NCBI GenBank assembly: GCA_963971285.1
Contig: OZ020261.1
Coordinates: forward strand, 3,038,001-3,102,000
Source of the DNA: Astropecten irregularis
Lineage: Eukaryota; Echinodermata; Asteroidea; Paxillosida; Astropectinidae
Length of the DNA: 64,000 bases
Reading direction: 5' to 3'
Numbering within the stretch: position 1 is the stretch's first letter; each line of letters starts with the position of its first letter. A program made the position numbers and the translations under genes. Shown piece after piece: positions 49,091 through 59,210 of this stretch. The notes beneath the pieces are model-generated. The model was not told the origin of the DNA. It made no database searches and was given only the letters and a program-made list of their open reading frames with translations.

Positions 49091-49092
49091 AA

Positions 49093-49240
49093 TGACTATT
49101 GGGGTCACCACCAACGTAGAGCGCCTGTATGTTATTCAGGACTGGTCGGCGGTTCGAATCCCGCTCCGTCAGTCAATTTTTCGTTGTTCACTTTTCAATG
49201 ACTTTAAATTCAGTCAGTTTCCCTTGTGGTTATTTTATGA
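49093..49240 (+). mobile_element. tRNA-derived SINE, copy 6, A box deleted
   Basis: It begins GACTATTGGGGTCACCACCAA and jumps from CAACGTAG directly to AGCGCCTGTATG, so ~20 bp with the D arm and A box are missing. The B box GGTTCGAATCC and the tail TTTTCGTTGTTCACTTTTC are present. This copy could not use its internal promoter. Confidence 0.82.
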
Positions 49241-49251
49241 TTGAAAAATAA

Positions 49252-49385
49252 ATGAGTTTAAATCAGGGATTATCAATCTCACTGATTATGTAAAGCATGT
49301 AAATCAAAACCTTTCTTTCCACCAATCCTACATGTACAGTGTAATTATTTACAGCTCAATGTAATGAGTGATTCAAATTTCAGAA
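49252..49385 (+). repeat. Left arm of a long inverted repeat pair
   Basis: Reverse complement of 57,187-57,316 over ~130 bp at roughly 85-90% identity, e.g. AAACCTTTCTTTCCACCAAT here and its complement at 57,245-57,265. The arms enclose about 7.8 kb. Confidence 0.85.
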
Positions 49386-49632
49386 TTGTCGAATCCCACC
49401 TGAGCCAGCACATGATTTTTTGACGTGCACTCACAAGCACTGAATATACCGTGCTCATCCACGCCGGTGAAGGGCAAGCTTAATTTGCATATTATTGTTC
49501 TTGTTTCTCCCATGAGGTTCATGTTGTTCTGGACATTTCTTTTTCCGAAACAGAAATCTTCACAGATTTATAAAAGATGGTGCTGGTAGAAACATACCGT
49601 TACAATTTTTCTGCCCGAAATGTTGTATTTAG

Positions 49633-49935
49633 GCGTGCCCTCAAAAAGGTCTGTTCGCGGAGTCCGCTAAGTCCGCGGACTTAAATTTAATCCCTAGTTA
49701 CTGGCAACAGACCAGCTCAGCAGGCTCATTTCCATCGTATGACAATACATCTTTGTTATGCTAATTCAATGCTGGCCAGAAACTGCTCATGGGGTTCGCG
49801 AGGTAAGGGGGCTTACCAAAATAGCCTTACCGTTCTTCCCGGGGGAAGTCCGCTGGAGTCCGCGGACTTTTTTAAACAAAAGAGCCCTTGACAACCACGG
49901 CCGCACGCGGCAAGAACGGTGTATGCTAATCAGCA
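49633..49935. mobile_element. CpG-rich Harbinger-like repeat, copy 1
   Basis: Starts GGCGTGCCCTCAAAAAGG directly after TTA and contains GTCCGCGGAC palindromes (near 49,672 and 49,856). The string GGGGGCTTACCAAAATAGCC (about 49,806-49,826) reappears as its exact complement at 53,304-53,328 in copy 2. TWA target sites and GG-starting termini fit PIF/Harbinger. The right end of this copy is not clear. Confidence 0.55.
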
Positions 49936-50445
49936 AACATGAATATTCCTGTTCGGTCCGCGTCAGAACGCCATACCCAAATTGTGGTCAGGCATTTAAA
50001 TATGAATGTCAGCTGGAAAGTCCGCGATCGGAACGGTGACTCAAAGATCTGTATGTAGCGGAGAGCCCAGCCAAATTTGGCAGGCCGCGGTAGGAACGGC
50101 ATGTTCAATAATGGTCGGTGATGATTTTTTGCGAACGTAATTTTGATGCATGGTAGTTTATAAATGGGGCAAAACATTCCTAGGCAGACTTGTTGATTTG
50201 GTCACGGTATTAAAGGCAAGCCATGCTTCAAAAATGTTTTGTTTTTACCAACGGTAATTGTGGAAAGTGAAGTGTGTGGGAAGGAGAATAAAATAGAGGG
50301 AATTCAGAACTGCCAGTGTGTTCAAGTTCAAGTAGGAAACATTTTCCCCCGACGATAATATTTTTAACGAAATAAGGGGGATCGTGATTTCGTCTTCACG
50401 GCATTAAAGGATTTTCGTTGGCAGGTTGTTTTCCTTTGTACGGGA

Positions 50446-50660
50446 TTGATTTTTTTTCAAGGGGATATGGTTTTTTTTTTTTTGGGGGGGGGGGGGATTG
50501 GGGATTGTTCAGGGAAATTAATGGGGGTATTTTCTTTTAGGCAATGGGGATTATTATTATTATTTTTTTTTGATGGGGGGGGGGGGGTTGTTGGTTTGCC
50601 ACGGGGATCGGGATTTTTATTATCAGGGGTATTGGGATTTTTTTCAGGGGACCATTTTTT
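50446..50660 (+). repeat. G/T-homopolymer-rich tract
   Basis: Several T runs of 9-13 and G runs of 10 or more (about 50,485-50,497 and 50,575-50,587), with most other bases G or T. It gives artificial ORFs on both strands. Confidence 0.7.
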
Positions 50661-51134
50661 TTGTGCGAAATTTATATAACGAGATAGGGGCCTATGTGAT
50701 TGTCTGATAAAAAAAATGATCACGGCCGACTAAATAATGACTGCGATCGTTTAAAAAGCCTCAAGTGGTATTCATGTTGTGTTCCGTTTCTGGCATCAAC
50801 AAGTTCACGGCGGCCATGGCAGTGGCTCGATGCATAGAGTTGGATAACTATTATCCAACTCAATGGTCCAATGTCCGAAAGTAATTTCTCACCCCAAATA
50901 TGTACCGAAATCGGCAGCGATCCACGCGGTACCGACGGCTACATTTACCTGACTGCACCACATAGACCTACACATAATACGTTGCACACTGATCACGTAC
51001 ACTTCCGGCCTACCTGGCTGACCGTGTATTGGGCTTACACGTGAGCTGAGACTCTTTCGCTGGTGCACGTTTACTTATGACATAGTGATTATTACGATGC
51101 GCGCGGATACCAATTGTGGAAATTTCGAGACCCC

Positions 51135-51890
51135 GAGGGACTTCCCCTTGAGCACGCAATCTTGTTTTAGTCAGCTACCCGGGTTATTGTTTCGAGTACA
51201 GTAATATTGGTACTGGGAATACGACATGAACAAATTCAGTTAAGCACGGTGCTGCACGTGCAGTCGGAACTTGGGCGATACGGATGAAAATTAGCCTATA
51301 AACAACATGATCTCATGGTTTGAAAGAGGAGTACATTTATATTTATAATATCAGATACCTAAACACCAAGGATGATTTTTTGTTCCTACCAGAAGTACCT
51401 TATTTATGATCCTTTTTTCACAACTTACTCGGCATTCTACACTGACTGACAGTCGGAACATGCGGAACCTACATGTACAACACTGCTATCATTTTCGGTA
51501 TAACCAGCATACATCGACAAAATTATCTTGAGGTCAGGTGAGTTTGCTTTAAACCCTGAATTTGAATTCCATCTCCTTCATGGATTCCTAAATGTAACTT
51601 ATGATCCATAGTAATGAACATTGGAAAACTTTGACAGTAGGCCTATGCCAACTTACTCGTAAAAAAGAAGAAGTGTTCATGGCCTTATCATTTTCAATAA
51701 ATCGGTTACGTATCAGTACGTATCTAATAAATACTAATGAATGTACATGTATATCTCATTGTTGTTTCAGTATTGCAGATGACAAGACGAGTTGTCCAAG
51801 TAGCACCAGTGGCAGAGAAAAGGCGAATCAGTGTACTTACGTAGCCGACCGTCATCTAAGCCTACCATAAAGCAGTTTCTCCTCCAAAAT
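51135..51890 (+). ncRNA. Duplicated two-exon-like module, copy 1 (putative transcript)
   Basis: Shares with 53,760-55,270 an upstream block (GAGCACGCAAT...TTTTAGTCAGC), a TACCAGAAGTA block, a putative exon end AAAATTATCT followed by a GTGAGT donor (51,538), an intron-like stretch with AATTTGA and TTTTCAATAAAT, a TTGCAG acceptor (51,777-51,778) and a downstream exon-like block (GATGAC...GTTGTC...GTAGCACCAGTG). Donor and acceptor are conserved in both copies, with introns of about 241 and 265 bp. In copy 1 the downstream block is open as ADDKTSCPSSTSGREKANQC, but copy 2 has frameshifts, so coding is doubtful. Function unknown. Confidence 0.4.
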
Positions 51891-53089
51891 TCCGCATTTA
51901 GGAATGCATTATCTATAATGTATCCAGTGTGGGGCATCTAATTTTACTACAATCATAATATTTGAAGAAGAAAATGACAAATGGTGTAAGCCCCTTATCA
52001 TTACATACTATTATTATTTTTCAATAATTCTTTTTTGCAGCAGGTTTAAAAAATCAATGTTACTTTTTTTTTTACTTTTTGGCTATTTTGGTGTAATAAT
52101 AATAATCAATATAGACTTATGCCTAGCGCAAAAATTTTACAAAATAATCAAGGCTGCGCTGTCCATAATCTTTATAAACTCAAATGACTAGATGTACCTT
52201 CAGTTTACATTTGAATACAGATACAGGTGGTGATTTCCGAATATCTAATGGTAACTACCGGTAATTATTCTGTAAACGACCACCCAGAGTTTTTTTTTTG
52301 TATTATATGATTGTACTTATATGGATATATATTATATGGATCTCGTGAGCTTATACGCAAGTTATGAAAGTGTGTACATGATTTCAAAATATTTGTGAAA
52401 ATGTAATTAAAATTGCTTATCAAGTCCTTGCAGGAGTGACCTAGTCATTTTTTTTATCAGAGTGCATGTACATGTATTTGTTCCAAATCCATTCTAATCG
52501 AGCGGCATTTGGAGAGAGCTTACTGGAGGTTGGTTTCGTGAAGAAGTAGACAAAATGCTTGGAGTCTTAATTGTGATTGCTGTGCAGGTATATCCTAGGT
52601 ATACAGGTAGGTTTAGCTGAGCCTGATTGAGTGGGCAAAACTCCCTTCCACAAAGGTTAGTGGGGTTCCAAAATAATCGCTGTCGGGTTGAATGCCAATC
52701 GATCTCACTGACAATCGACGGTAACGGTGAGGCTCAGTTTAGTCACTCTTTTAAAAAGAAAATACGAAGTTTGGTAAAAACAAAAATAATAACACACATT
52801 TTTAATAATATAATAATAAATACAGTTTCTACGATATAAAAGGCTAGTTCATACTCGGGGACGAATTTTTAAGGGCACAATTTTGCATATGGGCGAAAAC
52901 ATGAACGTGATTTTGTTTACGGAAGCTTGGTGCCACTGATTTTTCAAAATTGAACACCTGCTTCACAAAATTCCCAGCTGATAATGCTTCTTTACTGAAG
53001 TCAAAACTGCATGCTTTCGACACGCTAAAATCCACGGAAAGAACGTACAATATGTGAATGTTTCTCGGAGACGATCATTTTATACCAAC
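51891..53089. other. AT-rich non-coding DNA
   Basis: No domain-bearing ORF or clear repeat. Possibly the 3' part of the module or intergenic DNA. Confidence 0.35.
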
Positions 53090-53400
53090 ATCGTCCAATC
53101 CGCGGTAAGAACGCAGTATGTTAATTATGTTAATCACGTCTGTGGGACTCGTGACGTAGTTTTTCTGCTACAATAGCGTCCAACCGGGCCAGCTCATTAA
53201 CTCCTTGCGCGCTCGAGTGCACACGGCCGTGCAGTCCGCGAACTTCCCGGCCCCTTAGCAACGGCAGACTTGCCGTGAAAAACGCGGACTTTCCGCGGAA
53301 TAACGGTAAGGCTATTTTGGTAAGCCCCCTAAGCGTACCAATTGTCCGCGGACTCCGCGTAAGCGTAACTACTGAGCTAATTGTTGGCAATCCGATACTT
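53090..53400. mobile_element. CpG-rich Harbinger-like repeat, copy 2
   Basis: It contains CAGCTCATTAACTCC, GTCCGCGAACTTCCC, CCCTTAGCAACGGC and GTCCGCGGACTCCGCG. The block GGTAAGGCTATTTTGGTAAG is the exact complement of part of copy 1, and the CTCATTAACT...TAGCAACGG order matches copy 3 (56,640-56,867). Dense CpG against an AT-rich background. Confidence 0.55.
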
Positions 53401-53443
53401 TCATATTGTTTACTCAAGCAAACTGTTTGCAAAATGATCACTG

Positions 53444-53583
53444 AAAAACGTATTTTTCAGCCGGGGATATAATAGTTCGGAGGTGAAAAATAATGCAGGT
53501 CGCAGAGAAAATGGTCGGCCAAGTCCGCGAAAAACGTATTTTTCAGCCGGGGAAATTATAGTTTGGAAGAGAAAAATAATGCA
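53444..53583 (+). repeat. 86 bp tandem duplication
   Basis: AAAAACGTATTTTTCAGCCG starts at 53,444 and again at 53,530, and each unit ends near GAAAAATAATGCA. The two units differ at a few positions. Confidence 0.85.
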
Positions 53584-54091
53584 CTTTCAGTCGGTAGAGT
53601 TTTCCTTTTCGTTGCGGCAAGAAATCTGTGTCTTACATACGACTGCGTTATTTGCAACAAAATACACCACCACGTGCGCGATCACTAAAATAATGGGCTT
53701 CCGGTTGAGCACATCAATATCAGTAACCCCTCTCGTGCTACACGCATGCGTTCTGTCCATTTTGGGGGTCGTCTTATTCCAATTTGGGACTTTCCCGTGA
53801 GCACGCAATCGATGAGCACGCAATCGTATTTTAGTCAGCTACCCTTGTTATTGTTGCGAGTATAGTGTTTGATACGGTGATATGTATAACGGGAACAAGA
53901 CGGATACAAATCTGTGGCAAGTGCTCATAACGCAACACGTGCAGACTGAACTAGAATATATTAATGCTACGGTACCGTTATACAAAGTAAACAGCCATCT
54001 ATTATATCATGGTTTAAAAGCGGACTAAATCTATACAAAATAGCTAAATACTATGAATGAATCTTCGTTTCTACCAGAAGTAGATTATATT

Positions 54092-54432
54092 CGTGAAATA
54101 ACCACAAGGGAAACTGACTGAGTTATTTTAAGTCATTGAAAAGTGAACAAAGAAAAATTGACTGGATTCGAACCGGCGACCTCCTGAATACCGTACAGGC
54201 GCTCTACCAACTGAGCCATCCAGCCCTATGTTGGTGGTGACCTCCAGCCCTATGTTGGTGGTGACCCCAATAGTCAACTATCCTTGTTCGTTTGGCAGTC
54301 AGAAGCCATGAAACCACACACACACCGCCACACCCCAGGGATCGTTTCAATGATACACGCAACAATGCTGCAACCTGGGAACGGTACATGGGGGATCACT
54401 CAAGGAGGATACAGCTTTTTAATTATTATATT
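54092..54432 (-). mobile_element. tRNA-derived SINE, copy 7, minus strand, with head
   Basis: The complement gives head, tRNA-like body and tail. The junction phrase CCAGCCCTATGTTGGTGGTGA is locally duplicated (54,221-54,262), a 21 bp tandem duplication. The same tail sequence recurs at its other end, where copy 8 begins. Confidence 0.85.
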
Positions 54433-54544
54433 CGTGAAATAACCACAAGGGAAACTGACTGAGTTATTTTAAGTCATTGAAAAGTGAACAAAGAAAAATT
54501 GACTGGAGCGGGATTCGAACCGGCGACCTCCTGAACACCGTACA
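54433..54544 (-). mobile_element. tRNA-derived SINE, copy 8, minus strand, truncated
   Basis: Head-to-tail with copy 7. It stops within the anticodon-arm region (GAACACCGTACAG), where plus-strand copy 9 begins at TGATCCCCCATGTACCG. Confidence 0.82.
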
Positions 54545-54786
54545 GTGATCCCCCATGTACCGTTCCCAGGTTGCAGCATTGTTGCGTGTATCATTGAAAC
54601 GATCCCTGGGGTGTGGCGGTGTGTGCGTGGTTTCATGGCTTCTGACTGCCAAACGAACAAGGATAGTTGACTATTGGGGTCACCACCAACATAGGGCTGG
54701 ATGGCTCAGTTGGTAGAGCGCCTGTACGGTATTCAGGAGGTCGCCGGTTCGAATCCCGCTCCAGTCAATTTTTCTTTGTTTCAATG
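54545..54786 (+). mobile_element. tRNA-derived SINE, copy 9, plus strand
   Basis: Head (from TGATCCCCCATG), full tRNA-like body with intact A and B boxes, and TTTTTCTTTGTT end. Together with copies 7 and 8 it makes an inverted, fold-back arrangement of near-identical sequence of some 240 bp per arm. Confidence 0.85.
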
Positions 54787-55270
54787 ACAGAAGTAGATTA
54801 TGTGAGATCTGTTTTTCAAAATTACCATGGAGATCGGCGCGGGCGGAAATTAATGTAGGCATAGGCCTACTACTACTATTTCTACACTGCATTTTCGCAT
54901 ATATATCGCCAAAATTATCTAGCCGGGTGAGTCTGTTTGTAGCCCTGAATTTGACTTTTGTCTTCTATCATTGATTCCTAAATACTACGTAATGACCCAG
55001 TTATGTACATTGTAAAATGTTGATGTGTACGGTTCACTATATAGGTTGCAATACTCGATTTAAGAAGTGTTCTACGAGTATCAGTATGCATAGTCCATGC
55101 AATATTTTCAATAAATACGATTGGTACCTTTTGGTATATATATCCAGTAAATACAAATAATTTTATTGTTTTTTTTTTTTAATAATTGCAGATGACCGTG
55201 AGCCGAAGTTGTCAATGTAGCACCAGTGCCAGAGAAATGAAGAATGCGCCTGTATAGGGTTTTCTTTATA

Positions 55271-56639
55271 AATAATAAAGTGTGACACATCATCAACTTC
55301 TAATACAGTACGTGGCCGACCATGGAAAATTTGAGCAAATCTGTATTTGATAATTAAAACTCCACATGTGACCAATAGTGTACCATACCTTAAATAATAA
55401 AATTAATACGATTCACGATAAAGCGTGACCAGTCATTTCATACTTTAACAAAATGTGTTTTTAATGTGGTTTTAAATAGCTCATAAATTATGGTTGTGTA
55501 GTCGTGCGCCCAGATGTTCAAGATGCCTAAAAGGAAATTTATAACTACATGTATGTATCAGTAATTATTTTATACTATGTTTAAATGTTTATACAAATTT
55601 GAGTAAGCGTATATGTAGGGCCTGGATAAAACACTATTATACACTGTACCTGAGTTCTGTTATGGCATGTACATGTAGGCCCCTACATGATGTAAATACA
55701 TCACAATGTTAGTTATGTTATAGGCTACGAATGGTGCAGTCAATGCCCTTTCTATACCCGACATCAACAGGAATCGTCTGATGGACTGTTGAAAATGCCC
55801 AATATAATTATAACCCGGCTGAATAATTACCGGGCCAACGTTAATTTAGAGCCGACTGAAACTATAATGGAAATAAAAGGATTTTTTATTTCAAAGTTAT
55901 GCATTATTGTAGGTCAGTCCTGACATTTCAAAAGACGGAATGGCCTCAACTGAATAAAATATATCTAATATTATTTTAATGGAGGCTATAATTTACTGAG
56001 TTACAATAATGTCTTCACATACTTTATTGATTAATTTCTCGTTTGTTGGCTGGTCAAAGAATTAAAGGATTTTATTTGATGCAAAAACGGAAGTTCGATG
56101 GTAGTTGTATATCAGCCCTGATAAAGTTGTCTGGCTCAGTCGATTTTTGTTTGTGTGTTTCATTCCTCATTTTTAACAAGGACTCCAAATCAGTAATAGC
56201 TATAGGCCCATATCTTCCAGTTGCTCCAGGAAGACGGACAATTCCAGCATGGAGCCGTCGACCCATCGGAAACTCGCGGCGTCACTGGGGATGAACAGGA
56301 TATTTCTGTTCACGTTTTATAGGACCTCGTTCCTTGCTATTAAAAGCTTCATCCGTGTTTACCAAAAAAATTCTTTCTTTTTTTCGTGAAAAAGTCACGG
56401 CAGCCAATGCAATCAATGAAATCACCCCAAAATCTGTTTTAATTCGTCTTCATTTGGGCGTATTTTATGAGATTATGTTTTCGCCAATTCCTCCGCCGAG
56501 ATATATTTTTGAATACATGTAGGGCCTACCTCGAAGCACGCTGTGCCATACATATATCATTTTAAAACATGTTACTGCATATGCTACTTTTCGAGGCCGA
56601 TCGTTTTTCAATCTCAGGATTGGGAATCAAATATATACG
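55271..56639. other. AT-rich non-coding DNA
   Basis: No supported feature. Short ORFs lack domains. Confidence 0.35.
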
Positions 56640-56867
56640 TCCGCGGACTTCGCGTTATTAAAATAAGACATCCAAAGATCGTGAATTATTCAGCAGGATG
56701 TTTACAATAACAAAGGCGCGGGGCACGCGGCCGCCTCATTAACTTGACGCGCATGGATGAGTAGCAACGCGGAGTCTGCGGAATAGCTTTCCCCATAGCA
56801 ACGGCCAGAAGTCCGCGGACAATCCGCGGACAGTCCGCGGAGTTATTTTTGAGGGCTCGCCTTATCC
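56640..56867. mobile_element. CpG-rich Harbinger-like repeat, copy 3
   Basis: It contains CCGCGGACTTCGCG near the left, CTCATTAACTTGACGCG, CCATAGCAACGGCC and three CCGCGGA blocks. It ends TTTTTGAGGGCTCGCC followed by TTA, the complement of the start of copy 1 (GGCGTGCCCTCAAAAA preceded by TTA). Confidence 0.6.
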
Positions 56868-57186
56868 AGAAAAGAGTACAACCAGTGCCCACATTTTTGG
56901 GGGGATTTTTTAAAGATCAAAAATAACAGAGAAAATACATAAGAAATACTGTGGTTTTCTCAAAAAGTGGGCATTGTATGGGACTGAAATTTTCACAGAT
57001 GACTGTTACTGCATCTTCTTTGATTTTTTTGTCCATGAATCTGTATTTCTTTATCAAAAAGTACAGTATGATATTACCTTTAACAATGTGACATGTATGC
57101 AAACTGTTTGAAATGACAAGGATCTTTGCCAGTTAAGGGAAAATAATTGCATTTTTGCACAGTTATAGAAGATCAATATTACTGGC
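56868..57186 (+). repeat. Copy of the interspersed repeat also present at 10,440-10,690
   Basis: Shared phrases in the same order: AGAAAAGAGTA, TTTTAAAGAT(C/A)AAAAATAA, TTTTCTCAAAAAG(T/G)GGG, ATTTTCACA(G/T)ATGA and GTGATAT/ATGATAT. Non-coding. Confidence 0.7.
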
Positions 57187-57316
57187 TGAAATATTAATCA
57201 CTCATTACATTCAGCTGTAAATGATAATACTGTACATGTAGAATTGGTGGAAAGAAAGGTTTTGCTTTACATGCTTTAAATAATCAGAGAGATTGGTAAT
57301 CCCTGATTTGAACTCA
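57187..57316 (-). repeat. Right arm of the long inverted repeat pair
   Basis: Complement of 49,252-49,385. The outer flanks of both arms are A/T homopolymer-rich, so no target duplication could be set. Confidence 0.85.
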
Positions 57317-58483
57317 ATTTTTTTTATGATTTTGTCCCTTTTTTGTAGAGTTCGGCCGCTGGTCTCCCCTGTTACCTTGTCTTTTCAAGAACTAATGATT
57401 TGGACATTATTTCTGCAAACCTTCTATTGTTGTGAAACATGCAACATGAAGGATTTCTCTTTATTTTTGTATACGCAACAGTATACCTTCATTCATATGG
57501 CTTTAAGATGATTGTGTAATATTCATTTTTTAACAATAAAAGAAGAGAGTTTCAAAGGAATCAATTTTTTAACCTCTAAATTATCAAAATGCCTTGTGTG
57601 TCATTTTGTTGCTGGGTGATAGAGGTTATTTCCATGTGCAATGTGTTTCAAACTTGGAGATTTCACCCGTTTTTACCTCAAAACCTGCTAAATTCCTCTA
57701 AAATAGTATTAAAAACATGCTCCTGTAAATTTATACCGAAAACTGCTGACAAAAATTGTATTGATGCATTCAATAGACCACTATAAGAACCTTCTTTCAT
57801 GAAAGTTTCCCTGTTCAAAGACCTGCACTAATGATGTTACAGCTACTCAAAGATAGCGATATCTATGACGCAATTTTTGGGATACCCCTAAGAAAAAGAT
57901 GTGCAAACGCCTCTGAAAAACATAATTTTTTTATCCATTTTTAGGGTAGGATACAACCTTGAAACCCTGAAAATATCAATACTCTACTACTTTCCATTGT
58001 GATAGCAAGTGTTTGAAAATTTGTACCCCTAAAATCATGAAAATCGTGCATTTTTGGCCATTCTTTCCGATAGGAAGGTCCGATTGGGCTAAAACTTTAT
58101 ACAAAGGCAAGGCTCCAAATAACCCCCCTACCCACCAAATTTCAGCAAAATCTGTTGACCCCCACCTTATCACTTTCTGCATGGTCCTCTCGTGGACACG
58201 CTCTTAAGCTTAATTGTGGTTTTAAAATCTCAATAAATGTTTCTTTTTTATTAAATTACATTTTTTCAGATGATTTTCTAAAAATTCCAAATTGATATCA
58301 GAGAAGGGGTATATATCAAAGCCAAAAGTCTAAAAAGAAAATTCAATCTTCACACGTACGTGTATGTGATTAAGGGTTGTATAAAAAATAGTTTGCAGCA
58401 GTAGGCTAATAATAAACTTCGCAAACTATAAAAATACAAAGACATAAATGAATGTCCAGTGGCAGTGAGAATTGACTGACAAG
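57317..58483. other. Non-coding DNA with interspersed repeat R, copy 2
   Basis: The part 57,830-58,205 includes the block related to 47,985-48,260. No coding support elsewhere. Confidence 0.4.
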
Positions 58484-59210
58484 AGGCCTTTTCACACTAT
58501 GAACGTCGGACCCGTGTTGAAATCTACACGGGTCCGATCCGTGGAATTCTTAAAATTTCAACACGGGTCACTTTCGTTCCGTTTTCACACTACTCAGCCC
58601 AACACCGGCATTTGTTCGACACGTGTAATGGGTCGACCCGTGTATTGCGTGATCGTTTCACACTACACACGGATCGCGCTTTCAACACGGATACAAAAAG
58701 AAAATTCCCCATTAGGCATACTGTACAGTTGCGGCGCGTTAGGCCTTCACTCTCCAATATGGCGGCGCCCAGTAATTTTCAGACGATGTTCGTGTTGTTC
58801 ATGTATCCGAGTTGTACCAAACCTGAGATTTAATATTGAAATGAAAAAAAAAATCGCGTGGAATTTTTTGACAATGATCGCTTACAGGCCATTCAAAGAT
58901 TACTTATTTTCTTCGTTGCATGCAAACCATTACCAAAGATAAGCGCCCCAACGCTCTGTCTTTTATGCTACTGCACTTGGCCGCACACAATACACGGATC
59001 GAACTAAACCCACAGACGTTCACACTACGGGTTTCAACACGTGTCGGACTTCTCAACACGGGTCGAGATCTCTCAACCCACCTCCCGAGCAGGGTTGGTT
59101 TCAACCCGTGTTGAGCGCTCTACACAGGTCGACGCCGTGTTGAAATCTTGCAGTGAGAAAAGGTCAGTCATTTCTACATGTGTCGGATTTTTCATAGTGT
59201 GAAAAGGCCT
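58484..59210. mobile_element. MITE-like element with ACACGGGTC-rich interior
   Basis: Terminal inverted repeats AGGCCTTTTCACACTATGAA (58,484-58,503) and its exact complement (59,191-59,210), extending imperfectly to about 40 bp (GTCGGACCCGTGTTGAAAT versus its complement). Next to both ends and inside are many copies, in both orientations, of ACACGGGTC/GACCCGTGT. No transposase frame, so non-autonomous. Superfamily not fixed; no clear target duplication. Confidence 0.82.

Larger units (their letters stand above)
53760..55270 (+). ncRNA. Duplicated two-exon-like module, copy 2, with SINEs inserted
   Basis: Homologous to 51,135-51,890. It keeps the GTGAGT donor (54,927) after AAAATTATCT...CCGG and the ATTGCAG acceptor (55,190-55,191). 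The upstream part (53,780-53,900) also matches 10,860-11,000. A block of SINEs (54,092-54,790) interrupts it before the first putative exon end. The downstream exon-like block has frameshifts relative to copy 1. Confidence 0.4.

Noticed and set aside
50446..50723. ORFs on both strands in the G/T-rich tract
   Set aside because: They are low-complexity products of homopolymer runs (poly Phe/Gly or Pro/Asn).
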